Source: Cellvibrionales bacterium UBA2034 (lineage in GTDB: Bacteria; Pseudomonadota; Gammaproteobacteria; Pseudomonadales; UBA7239). Taken from it: 8,077 nucleotides of DNA. Positions 1 to 7,272 of this stretch are shown in pieces. The stretch is taken from the NCBI GenBank assembly GCA_002333095.1, contig DDBK01000056.1, positions 1,642-9,718 of the forward strand. Direction: 5' to 3'. Below the pieces are notes generated by a model. That model worked only from the letters and a program-made list of their open reading frames with translations. It had not been told where the DNA came from and did no database searches. The first letter of the stretch is position 1. The number at the start of each line of letters is the position of its first letter. The translations under genes were made by a program, and so were the position numbers.

Positions 1-819
1 CGCGACGAACGCGATCTCGTGCAAAAAGGCCTGCAACTGATGTTAGACCTTGATCTGCAGGCGTTGCTGATTACGCGTGGTGAACATGGCATGACACTGC
101 TGCAACAAGGGGAACAACAAGAGCTGCATCTTCCCGCGCAAGCGCGTGAAGTATTTGATGTGACCGGTGCGGGCGATACGGTAATTGCAACGCTGGCCAC
201 CGCACTGGCCGCAGGTGTGTCCATGCAACATGCAGTAGTGCTGGCTAATATTGCAGCAGGCATCGTGGTGGGCAAATTGGGTACTGCAACAGTGAGTGGT
301 CCTGAATTGCGGCGGGCTTTGCAACAGGCGCATGGTGTCGGGCGCGGTGTGATGACGGAAAACCAGTTGCAGATCGCACTGGATGATGCGCGTGCCAATG
401 GCGAAAAAATTGTATTCACCAATGGTTGTTTTGATTTATTGCATCCCGGCCATGTTGCCTATCTCGAAGATGCAAAAAAACTCGGACAACGACTGGTAGT
501 GGCTGTGAATGCAGATGCATCCGTCAAACGCCTGAAAGGAGAGGGTAGGCCTGTGCAGCCTGCAGAAAGCCGCATGGCTGTCCTGGCGGGTCTGGAAGCG
601 GTGGACTGGGTAGTTGTCTTTGAAGACGATACACCAGAGCGTCTTTTGCAGTTGTTGAAACCGGATGTGCTGGTGAAAGGTGGAGACTACCGCCCTGAAC
701 AGGTGGTAGGTGCCCCTATCGTGCAGGCTTACGGGGGCGATGTGAAAGTGCTGTCGTTTGTTGATAATTGTTCAACAACGTCTATCGTCCAGACTATTTT
801 GTCTCGCCAGTCTTCTTGA
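1..819 (+). CDS. hldE: Bifunctional heptose-7-phosphate kinase / heptose-1-phosphate adenylyltransferase, 3' part
   Basis: HldE makes ADP-heptose for the LPS inner core in the cytoplasm: an N-terminal ribokinase-type domain phosphorylates D-glycero-beta-D-manno-heptose 7-phosphate at C1, and a C-terminal cytidylyltransferase-type domain adenylylates the product. The frame is open from base 1 (codons R-D-E-R-D-L precede a GTG at 19), so the gene is cut by the window edge. About 272 codons are visible; E. coli HldE has 477 residues, so roughly 200 are missing. Counting from the GTG, the PfkB signature DVTGAGDT lies at residues 47-54 with its catalytic Asp at 53. The nucleotidyltransferase motif [12 protein letters not shown] lies at 134-145, with the HxGH pair H142/H145. 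VKRLKG, VKGGDY and the C-terminal NCSTTSIV segment also match the family. The stop is TGA at 817-819. The last 26 bases overlap the end of yhdP on the other strand. The GTG at 19 is internal, not a start. Confidence 0.96.
   Translation, partial: RDERDLVQKGLQLMLDLDLQALLITRGEHGMTLLQQGEQQELHLPAQAREVFDVTGAGDTVIATLATALAAGVSMQHAVVLANIAAGIVVGKLGTATVSGPELRRALQQAHGVGRGVMTENQLQIALDDARANGEKIVFTNGCFDLLHPGHVAYLEDAKKLGQRLVVAVNADASVKRLKGEGRPVQPAESRMAVLAGLEAVDWVVVFEDDTPERLLQLLKPDVLVKGGDYRPEQVVGAPIVQAYGGDVKVLSFVDNCSTTSIVQTILSRQSS
794..819. other. Tail-to-tail coding overlap of hldE and yhdP
   Basis: The yhdP stop (TAG on the minus strand, bases 796-794) lies upstream of the hldE stop (TGA, 817-819), so 26 bases encode both C-termini: about the last eight residues of HldE (ending SRQSS) and about the last seven of YhdP (ending TGETK). 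There is no intergenic space for a dedicated terminator. The only inverted repeats nearby are a 4-bp one at 791-804 and a 5-bp one at 827-845, both weak. Confidence 0.9.
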
Positions 820-3800
820 TGGTGGTGCCTGCTTTTTTATCAGGCGGTGCAATCCATTCAAACTTGATATCTGGCTCGCTCATCGGGCCAGTAATCCTGT
901 AGCTCAGGCTGGTCAGGCTCTTGATCTGTTTATCGAACACTTTGCTGATCAGATAAACACCAGCAGCAGCAGGCAAGCTGACAGCAGCCGCTGCAATCCA
1001 GGTGGCATTGTTGCCTACCGGCAAGGTGGCGACCAGTCGAAGATCCAGCAGCTCTTTGTCTAGCAGCGCCTTGCCGCTCAGTGCCAGCGCGCTGGACGGG
1101 CTGACAATTTCCAGCGGCTCAGTGAATGTCATCACACCTTTTGCAAATTCCAGTTTGCCCTTGTATTCATCGAAGCTGATGCCATCGCTGCGTAAATCTG
1201 AAAAGTCCAGTTGCAGGCGACGTGCCCAGGTAGCCACGTTAATGAAACTCAGTGCGCGCATCGCAGCATTCGGGCTGGCTTGTAAATACTTTCCATTTTT
1301 ACCTTCGGTGTAAACGTTGCCAGCTATGTTCCTGATGCTGACGTCTTGTGGCGGGCCAGGCCAGACAAGATCGGCGAATAGGGAAACGCTCTTGCCGATA
1401 ATAAACATATCGATGCCCAGCTGTTTTATAGCAGGCTGTTCTCCCTGCATCATCAACAGCCCATGAAATTCACTTTGTTCTGTGCCGTCGGTATTGTGGC
1501 GCCAGAGCAATGTACTGCCGCTGGTGCCAGTGCCATCCCGCAGTTGATATCCCGGCCCGGTGGCGAGCAAATTTTCAAAGCGCAGCACATTTTCCTTGCT
1601 GCGTAATTCGGTGCTGAAGTTGCCAACATCCATGTCGTCAACCAGCAAATGATCAATGCGGATGTTCAGTGAAGGGATATCGGCAAAATTTACGGGGCTG
1701 CCTTGTTTGTTGTCTTTTGTTTCAGCTGCCCCCGCTTTATTGCGATACAGTCTCAGTTCACTCAGCGCAATATCAGGAATGCGTTGGTCTTCATAGAAAA
1801 ATGCGCTGCCGCGGGCATTGCCTGAATCAAAATAGATCTGCCATGCCTTGTCAGTGTGTTCAGCAGACAGTTGCAGTTTAGGGAAAGACATGTCTTTCCA
1901 GGTGGCGTTGTTAAACGTCAATGAAAGCGCGGGATAAACGGGATTACTGCTAGTCGGTTGCTGCGGTAACTGGTTATACACGGCAATCAGGCCCAGCCAC
2001 TGCTGTAAATCAACCGATGGCAGAGAGCCCCGTATCAGGAAATTTCCGCCTTGGGCGGGTGCGCGTGCAGTTTCACCCAATAACACCATCTCACCACCCA
2101 GAAGGTTGCCATTCCGGACGCTGATAAAGCCTGAAAGCTGTTTGTTATATTCCACTTGATAGTTTTGCTGGTTGTCACGCAGCAGGTCCACCCTCAGGTT
2201 GAAAGGCGTTTGCTCGCCACGATTTTTGGTGAAAGGAGGTGGTAGTGGCGCGCTTACCTGTTTCAAGTCGCTGCTGATCTGCAATTGTCCGAGTTGTGCT
2301 GCGGGCGCTGCGCCAAATGGCCCCAGTGTCAGGAAAGCGTTGTAGTCCAGTTGCCCGGCCAACATGTGTAGTGGTGTAAGTTTTGTCCAATTGGCAATAT
2401 CGGTTGTGTTGGCACTGCCTTTGGCAGTGATATTGATCGTCAGGTCTTTGGCAGTTTTTTTGCTGGCGATATCCAGCTTGAGCGGCTTACCAAATAACAA
2501 AGCATTTAATTCGGGTGAATGTAATCCTGTATCTGTCTGGTAACGGATGTTGCCATTGATGGATTTGAAATCCAGTCGCAGGTCATCCATCACCAGTTGT
2601 GTGTCGAACAGTGAAAGTCGCACGTCCTCCTTTTGTTCCACTGTTGCGCCTGCCAGTGGGATCTGCAATTGCAGTCCTGTAGACAGCAGTCCTTGTGGCA
2701 TCCGCCAGCTGTTCATTTCGTTTCCAATGATGTCTTTCAATGGCGTTTCTTTCAGGATGCGTAAGCCATCTTGTGCATAGCCACGTGCATTGGCGTTGAC
2801 ATGAATAGACAAACCGGGGTTCTGCTGGAGCAATTCAACATAAGCTCCCTGAATGGCAGTGTTGTAAATCAATCCGCTGTTTGCGCGAACAATGGCGTTG
2901 CCATCATCTACTAGCAGGCGTGCATTCAGTTTCGTCAGCCTGGGCCAGTGCGGGTCGAATTGCAGATCGCCATTATTGATATCGGCATAAAACTGGATTG
3001 CATTGGTATGTTGGTTGCCATGGGACAACCCGCCGCGATAAATAAATCCGGCATTGGGAACCTCTGCATCACCTATGCTGTTCTTGAGCCATGACAGCAA
3101 GTCAGCAGGCAAAATATAGGGAAGGAACATATCTCGATAACGCGCCTGACTATTGCGCAGCCCTATCGCGAGATACATTTCACCAGCAGCGTTATGCAAG
3201 GGAAGATCAAGCCAGAAATTTCCACGCGCTTCACCGGCATCACCTGTCAAACTGGCATAGTCACTGCCTACCAGAACCGTGTCCCTCTCAGGTATCCAGT
3301 GCCATTGCACGCGGCCAGCAGCGCGCTGGAAATGCATGGGTTCGTGATAGATGCTCGGGTAAAACATGGAAAAACCATTGTTGCTGTCGAGATCAATAAA
3401 CCCGTAGCCAATTCCGCTTTGCAGATAGCCGCTTACCTGCGTGAAAGCAGGAACGCCATTCCATGCGCCGCTATTTATGCTGTCGGCATTGGCTCGAAGC
3501 AACATGCGTTCAGTCAGGGGCTTGGTGTTATCCCACAGGAGATCAACATTGCGCAAAGCGCCTTGAGGGTTCAGTGACTGGAATAGGGTTTTCAGATCGC
3601 CGGCAGGAACGTATTGATTAACCGCCATGAGGTTTTGCAGTACCAGTTCTGGCGCTTGCATTCGCCATTCACCAGGTTTTGAAAAATCGACTGACACTTT
3701 TGTGTTGCCCAGTAAGGGCAGTGTTTGTTGCTGCTCTTGCAGTGTCAGGGAGTGTATGTCGATACTGCTCAGGCCGTCTTTTTTCCAGTGTGCAGAAAAC

Positions 3801-4639
3801 ACTGCATCAATGGATTCTGGCAATGGGGTATTGCTGGCTGTTTCGGGCTGTGGGCGAACATGCAATTGGGCAATCGCATTGGCAGTTTCCATGCCCTGCC
3901 AGTCGATCCATGCTTCCCCGTTTGTCAACGCCAGCGGTTGTTCAACAGGAATAGGTATCCAGTCATCCAATAGCCACTCCTGTGCGTTGATATACAACTT
4001 ACCTTCACTGCTATCCAGGGAATTACCTTGTAACTCGCCAACAACGTAGAGGTTTTCTTTCCCATGTTGGTCAACAAGACGCAAGAAAAACTTTTTTCGA
4101 TAAAAGTTCTGCTCGACACGAAAATCATTCAGGCGCAATAAATGAACCTGGTTCCCTTTATGCCATTCCAGTGTAACGTTTTGTACTTTTACATCATTAT
4201 TGAATAGCAGATTGACAATGTTCCAGGTTTTTTCCGGGTCTGCTTCCGTGCTCGGCGCAGAGTTGTCTGGCTGCGTATAACGGATATTAGCCTCTGTCAG
4301 CTGCAATCGGTCAAATACGGGTGTTCTTTGTATAACGCTGCGCAGGAAGTCGATATCCAGCCGCACGTTTTCCAGATGTATAGAGAGCTCCGGCGTGTTG
4401 ACCGACACCTGCTGTGCGCTGAATTCAGGATAAAGTTGCGTCCATTGGCAGCGAAGTCCGGTTGTCTTGATATCAGCGCCAACGTGTTTGCTCACATAGT
4501 CCAGCAAAGGCCTGTTATCAAAGTTAATGTTTGGCAGCAGCTCCCGGCCTGTAGCCACAACAATAGCGGCCAGCAAAATCAGCAATGCTGTGCTGTACCA
4601 GACGAGATTGATCAGGCGCAGGGCTAGACGTTTCGGCAT
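794..4639 (-). CDS. yhdP: YhdP family AsmA-like envelope protein (DUF3971 / TIGR02099 type)
   Basis: A protein of 1281 residues from the ATG at 4639, close to E. coli YhdP (about 1266). YhdP, with TamB and YdbH, is an AsmA-like protein anchored in the inner membrane and thought to form a hydrophobic groove carrying phospholipid across the periplasm to the outer membrane. Visible here: a short basic N-terminus (PKRLALR), one membrane segment at about residues 12-30, then a very long periplasmic region of alternating short strands as expected for a beta-rich groove. A middle segment with [16 protein letters not shown] (about 500-520) is typical of the DUF3971 part. The AsmA-like C-terminal region begins near [12 protein letters not shown] (about 1131-1142) and includes a hydrophobic Ala-rich stretch near 1205-1230. 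A TTG two codons upstream (4645) is an alternative start; neither start has a good Shine-Dalgarno site. The gene follows rng by 33 bases and is the last of the minus-strand unit. Family assignment is firm; the transport role is inferred from E. coli. Confidence 0.93.
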   Translation of the reverse strand: MPKRLALRLINLVWYSTALLILLAAIVVATGRELLPNINFDNRPLLDYVSKHVGADIKTTGLRCQWTQLYPEFSAQQVSVNTPELSIHLENVRLDIDFLRSVIQRTPVFDRLQLTEANIRYTQPDNSAPSTEADPEKTWNIVNLLFNNDVKVQNVTLEWHKGNQVHLLRLNDFRVEQNFYRKKFFLRLVDQHGKENLYVVGELQGNSLDSSEGKLYINAQEWLLDDWIPIPVEQPLALTNGEAWIDWQGMETANAIAQLHVRPQPETASNTPLPESIDAVFSAHWKKDGLSSIDIHSLTLQEQQQTLPLLGNTKVSVDFSKPGEWRMQAPELVLQNLMAVNQYVPAGDLKTLFQSLNPQGALRNVDLLWDNTKPLTERMLLRANADSINSGAWNGVPAFTQVSGYLQSGIGYGFIDLDSNNGFSMFYPSIYHEPMHFQRAAGRVQWHWIPERDTVLVGSDYASLTGDAGEARGNFWLDLPLHNAAGEMYLAIGLRNSQARYRDMFLPYILPADLLSWLKNSIGDAEVPNAGFIYRGGLSHGNQHTNAIQFYADINNGDLQFDPHWPRLTKLNARLLVDDGNAIVRANSGLIYNTAIQGAYVELLQQNPGLSIHVNANARGYAQDGLRILKETPLKDIIGNEMNSWRMPQGLLSTGLQLQIPLAGATVEQKEDVRLSLFDTQLVMDDLRLDFKSINGNIRYQTDTGLHSPELNALLFGKPLKLDIASKKTAKDLTINITAKGSANTTDIANWTKLTPLHMLAGQLDYNAFLTLGPFGAAPAAQLGQLQISSDLKQVSAPLPPPFTKNRGEQTPFNLRVDLLRDNQQNYQVEYNKQLSGFISVRNGNLLGGEMVLLGETARAPAQGGNFLIRGSLPSVDLQQWLGLIAVYNQLPQQPTSSNPVYPALSLTFNNATWKDMSFPKLQLSAEHTDKAWQIYFDSGNARGSAFFYEDQRIPDIALSELRLYRNKAGAAETKDNKQGSPVNFADIPSLNIRIDHLLVDDMDVGNFSTELRSKENVLRFENLLATGPGYQLRDGTGTSGSTLLWRHNTDGTEQSEFHGLLMMQGEQPAIKQLGIDMFIIGKSVSLFADLVWPGPPQDVSIRNIAGNVYTEGKNGKYLQASPNAAMRALSFINVATWARRLQLDFSDLRSDGISFDEYKGKLEFAKGVMTFTEPLEIVSPSSALALSGKALLDKELLDLRLVATLPVGNNATWIAAAAVSLPAAAGVYLISKVFDKQIKSLTSLSYRITGPMSEPDIKFEWIAPPDKKAGTTIKKTGETK

Positions 4640-4672
4640 AAACAACGGCGTACTAGCCTGGATGTGAAAAGT

Positions 4673-6151
4673 TTAAAGGGGGACGATGTCATATTGTTCT
4701 CGCGTGTAGACACTTTCCACCTGGAAACGGATAGTTTTTTTCGTCAGTTCTTCAAGATCGGCAACACTCGCTGAATCTTCATCCAGCAAACGGTCAATGA
4801 CCTCCTGGCACGCGAGCACCAACAGCTGTTTGCTGTCATACGTTCTTGCGCCACGCAGGATTTCCCTCAGGATTTCGTAGCAGACTGATTCTGCTGATTT
4901 CTGTATCCCGCGACCCTGGCATGCCGGGCAGGTTTCACACAATACGCGGCTGAGGCTCTCGCGGGTGCGCTTGCGGGTCATTTGCACCAGCCCTAATTCC
5001 GATACACCCGTAATTGATAATTTGGCATGATCTTTCTCGGTGGCTTTTTCCAGCGCCCGTAGCACCTGGCGTCGATGTTCCTCATCCTGCATGTCGATGA
5101 AATCAATAATAATAATGCCGCCAAGATTCCGCAGGCGTAATTGGCGAGCCAATGCAGTCGCTGCTTCCAGATTGGTTTTGAAAAGTGTCTCTTCCTGATT
5201 GTGATGCCCCACAAACGCGCCGGTATTGACGTCAATGGTGGTCATGGCTTCAGTCTGGTCAATAATGAGGTAACCGCCAGACTTCAGGTTCACGCGGCGC
5301 TGCAGTGCTTTCTGGATTTCTTCTTCCACGCCGTAAAGATCAAAAATCGGGCGTTCGCCATCGTAGAATTCGATCATGCTGCGTGCGCCGGGTTGGTAGT
5401 CGGCGGCAACATTTAACAGGCGCAGATATTCTTCATGTGAATCGATACGTACTTTCTCGACCCCGGGTTTGACTGCGTCACGCATGGTGCGGATGAACAG
5501 TGGCAAGTCGTTATAGATGACATTGGGCACAGAAAAAGAACCCAGGCCCGGTTTGAGATCGCCCCATAGTTTCTGGAGAAATAGTGCGTCGGTCTGTATG
5601 TCTTCTGCTAATGCACCTTCTGCCACAGTGCGTACAATATAGCCGCCTGCCCGGTCACGATTTTCTTGTGGTAAACAGGCTTCGACAATGCAGCGAAGGC
5701 GTGTCCTTTCTTCTTCGTTTTCAATTTTTTGCGAGATGCCGATGTGGTTGGTGTAAGGCATGTATACCAGGAAACGTGAGGAAACAGACAGATGCGTGGT
5801 CAGTCGCGCGCCCTTGCTGCCGAGAGGATCCTTGATCACCTGCACAACAAGGCTTTTACCGTCATGGACAAGTGAGCGTATATCCGGCACATGTTCGCTG
5901 GGTCTTTCCATGCCGTTTTCATCGGTAGTCGCAATGTCTGCAGCATGGATAAATGCAGCCCTGTCCAGGCCTATGTCGACAAAAGCGGCTTGCATCCCCG
6001 GCAAAACACGCACCACTTTTCCCTTGTAGATGTTGCCCACAAGCCCGCGTTTTTCAGTTCGCTCGATATAGACTTCCTGCAGCACACCGTTGTCGAGCAC
6101 CGCAACGCGTGTCTCCATGGGTGCAACATTGATCAGGATTTCTTCGCTCAT
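4673..6151 (-). CDS. rng: Ribonuclease G
   Basis: A cytoplasmic endoribonuclease of the RNase E/G family that matures the 5' end of 16S rRNA and cleaves some mRNAs in AU-rich single-stranded regions. The 492-residue length matches E. coli RNase G (489), and the protein lacks the long C-terminal degradosome scaffold of RNase E. The S1 RNA-binding domain is recognisable at about residues 38-120 (NIYKGKVVRVLPGMQAAFVD). The catalytic metal ligands align as D307 in TTIDVNTGAF and D350 in IIIDFIDM, with N309 in the expected place. The Zn-link of the family is present as C408-P-A-C411 followed by QGRG. The start ATG gives MSEEILINV, which aligns with the E. coli N-terminus (MTAELLVNV). It lies 17 bases after the maf stop and 33 bases before yhdP, in the order mre-maf-rng-yhdP known from E. 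coli. All key residues are intact. Confidence 0.97.
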   Translation of the reverse strand: MSEEILINVAPMETRVAVLDNGVLQEVYIERTEKRGLVGNIYKGKVVRVLPGMQAAFVDIGLDRAAFIHAADIATTDENGMERPSEHVPDIRSLVHDGKSLVVQVIKDPLGSKGARLTTHLSVSSRFLVYMPYTNHIGISQKIENEEERTRLRCIVEACLPQENRDRAGGYIVRTVAEGALAEDIQTDALFLQKLWGDLKPGLGSFSVPNVIYNDLPLFIRTMRDAVKPGVEKVRIDSHEEYLRLLNVAADYQPGARSMIEFYDGERPIFDLYGVEEEIQKALQRRVNLKSGGYLIIDQTEAMTTIDVNTGAFVGHHNQEETLFKTNLEAATALARQLRLRNLGGIIIIDFIDMQDEEHRRQVLRALEKATEKDHAKLSITGVSELGLVQMTRKRTRESLSRVLCETCPACQGRGIQKSAESVCYEILREILRGARTYDSKQLLVLACQEVIDRLLDEDSASVADLEELTKKTIRFQVESVYTREQYDIVPL

Positions 6152-6166
6152 GTGGTAAGTGGTTAA

Positions 6167-6170
6167 CCTT
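6167..6170 (-). promoter_or_regulatory. Weak candidate ribosome binding site for rng
   Basis: The minus strand reads AAGG here, overlapping the last bases of the maf stop codon, and is followed by 15 bases before the rng ATG at 6151. The match is short and the spacing longer than usual, so reinitiation by ribosomes ending on maf may matter more than this site. It is the only purine-rich element in the short maf-rng gap. Confidence 0.3.
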
Positions 6171-6771
6171 ATTCCGTTTGTGTGGTTTGCCAGCAGCGGA
6201 TACCGAATTTTTCCAGCATGGCTGCAGTCTCGTAGAGTGGAAGGCCAACCACCGCACTATAACTGCCCTCGATACGTTCAACAAAAACGGCACCGAATCC
6301 CTGGATGGCATAACTGCCTGCTTTGTCCGCTGGTTCGCCGGTCGCCCAGTAGCGACGCGCTTCCTGTTCATGGATCTGCCGGAAAAACACCTCTGTGCTG
6401 ACCACTCTGGTTTCCAGCTGTGTGCCGCAACAGATGCTGATAGCGGTGCTCACAGTGTGCGCCTTGCCGCTCATGGTCATCAACATTGCGATGCCATCTT
6501 CTTCATTCGCGGGTTTAACCAGCGGTTTGCCGTGACAGGCGCCGGCTGTATCGGCTGCCAGCACCACAGAGGTTGCCGGCAAAGCCTGTTGTGCAAAGCG
6601 CGCTTTGGCGCTGGAGAGGCGGGCAACGTAGTCTGTCAGGCTTTCGCCGGGCAGCCAGCGTTCGTCGATATCAACCGGGAAAACATGAAAGTGGATGCCG
6701 ATCTGCCTGAGCAGTGCGGCGCGGCGCGGCGACACAGAGGCCAGAAAAAACGGGGGGTCGTGCCTGTCCAT
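6169..6771 (-). CDS. maf: Maf-family nucleoside triphosphate pyrophosphatase (YhdE-like)
   Basis: Maf proteins hydrolyse NTPs or dNTPs to the monophosphate plus pyrophosphate, and the YhdE subgroup prefers dTTP and UTP. The 200 residues fit the family size. Visible motifs: LASVSPRR at 10-17 (phosphate-binding loop with R16/R17), RLSSAKA at 51-57 with K56, AADT at 72-75 with the likely catalytic D74, MSGKAHTVSTA at 100-110, and DKAGSYAIQG at 149-158 with Q157, which is typical of the dTTP/UTP-type subgroup. After AADT the usual hydrophobic strand (of the type DTIVIL or DTVVLL) is replaced by AGACHG at 76-81 with no length change. The ATG directly follows the mreD stop codon (TAAATG on the minus strand), so translation is probably coupled to mreD. 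No Shine-Dalgarno sequence is apparent. Its position between mreD and rng matches E. coli yhdE. Substrate specificity is inferred from motif and synteny only. Confidence 0.93.
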   Translation of the reverse strand: MDRHDPPFFLASVSPRRAALLRQIGIHFHVFPVDIDERWLPGESLTDYVARLSSAKARFAQQALPATSVVLAADTAGACHGKPLVKPANEEDGIAMLMTMSGKAHTVSTAISICCGTQLETRVVSTEVFFRQIHEQEARRYWATGEPADKAGSYAIQGFGAVFVERIEGSYSAVVGLPLYETAAMLEKFGIRCWQTTQTE

Positions 6772-7272
6772 TTACGGACGTACCGAGCTGCGAAAGGAGC
6801 CCTGTTCAAGCTGCCGCAGTAGCAGGAAACACGCAGGCCAGCAAATGCCGGTGCTGATAGCAGTCAGGATCATGAAGGGTTTATTGCCGCTGTAAGGATC
6901 GAAAAACAACACCCAGTCACAAATAAGTAGGTAAGCCAAATACAGGAGGCCGACCACCAATGATTGCTGCCAGATAGCAAAAATCCTGATGCGTTCATGC
7001 AGTAACTGCACGGCATACACAACTACCACCAGAGCGAGTGCGTGCATCCCGAGAGGGCATCCTTCCACCCCGTCGAGAAGCAGGCCGACAAAGAGCGCCC
7101 AGCCGCTGCTGACGTATTCGGGTTTACTCAGTGCCCAATACAACATCACCATTACAACGGCATCGGGCGCTATTTGCCGTGCAGCTGCGCCCAGCGGCCA
7201 GAATTGCCAGAAGAAGGCAAACATCATGCTGGTGGGCATCAGCCACCAGTAACGGTCAGGGTTGAGTAGCAT
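6772..7272 (-). CDS. mreD: Rod shape-determining protein MreD
   Basis: MreD is a polytopic inner-membrane protein of the elongasome, acting with MreB, MreC, RodA and PBP2 to direct lateral wall growth. From the ATG at 7272 it has 166 residues (E. coli 162). Hydrophobic segments lie at about residues 9-29, 36-48, 57-66, 76-91, 100-124 and 134-152, consistent with five to six membrane spans. The family signature around LLLDGVEGCPLG (64-75) keeps the conserved Asp and the spaced glycines, and IWQQSLVV (100-107) closely matches E. coli LWQQALVV. A longer frame starting at 7356 would add 28 Gln/His-rich residues lying wholly inside mreC, so I reject that start. The chosen start overlaps the end of mreC by 17 bases, which suggests translational coupling; there is no clear Shine-Dalgarno site. 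The stop TAA abuts the maf ATG. Confidence 0.94.
   Translation of the reverse strand: MLLNPDRYWWLMPTSMMFAFFWQFWPLGAAARQIAPDAVVMVMLYWALSKPEYVSSGWALFVGLLLDGVEGCPLGMHALALVVVVYAVQLLHERIRIFAIWQQSLVVGLLYLAYLLICDWVLFFDPYSGNKPFMILTAISTGICWPACFLLLRQLEQGSFRSSVRP

Noticed and set aside
43..333. A 96-codon Cys/His-rich minus-strand frame inside hldE
   Set aside because: The Cys and His residues come from reverse-reading GCA/TGC-rich codons of the conserved ribokinase domain. They are not spaced as a zinc motif.
791..804. Inverted repeat AGAC/GTCT around TATTTT at the hldE/yhdP junction
   Set aside because: Four base pairs without a following U-run in either direction is too weak to call a terminator.
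827..845. Possible terminator: GCCTG and CAGGC flanking a T-rich loop
   Set aside because: The stem is only 5 bp, the T-run is in the loop and not after the stem, and the bases encode the conserved reading frame of the YhdP C-terminus.
3194..3577. Plus-strand open frames of about 100-140 codons inside yhdP (also near 3627-4049)
   Set aside because: They are antisense to a continuous, recognisable yhdP frame, and their translations show no domain-like features.
6716..6733. GCGGC repeated in tandem near the start of maf
   Set aside because: It encodes the conserved SPRRAA loop of Maf and is explained by CGC/GCC codons rather than by a repeat element.
6178..6822. A 214-codon open frame on the plus strand covering all of maf
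   Set aside because: It lies antisense to a gene with intact family motifs, resembles no family I know, and is a side effect of codon bias. No promoter or ribosome site supports it.
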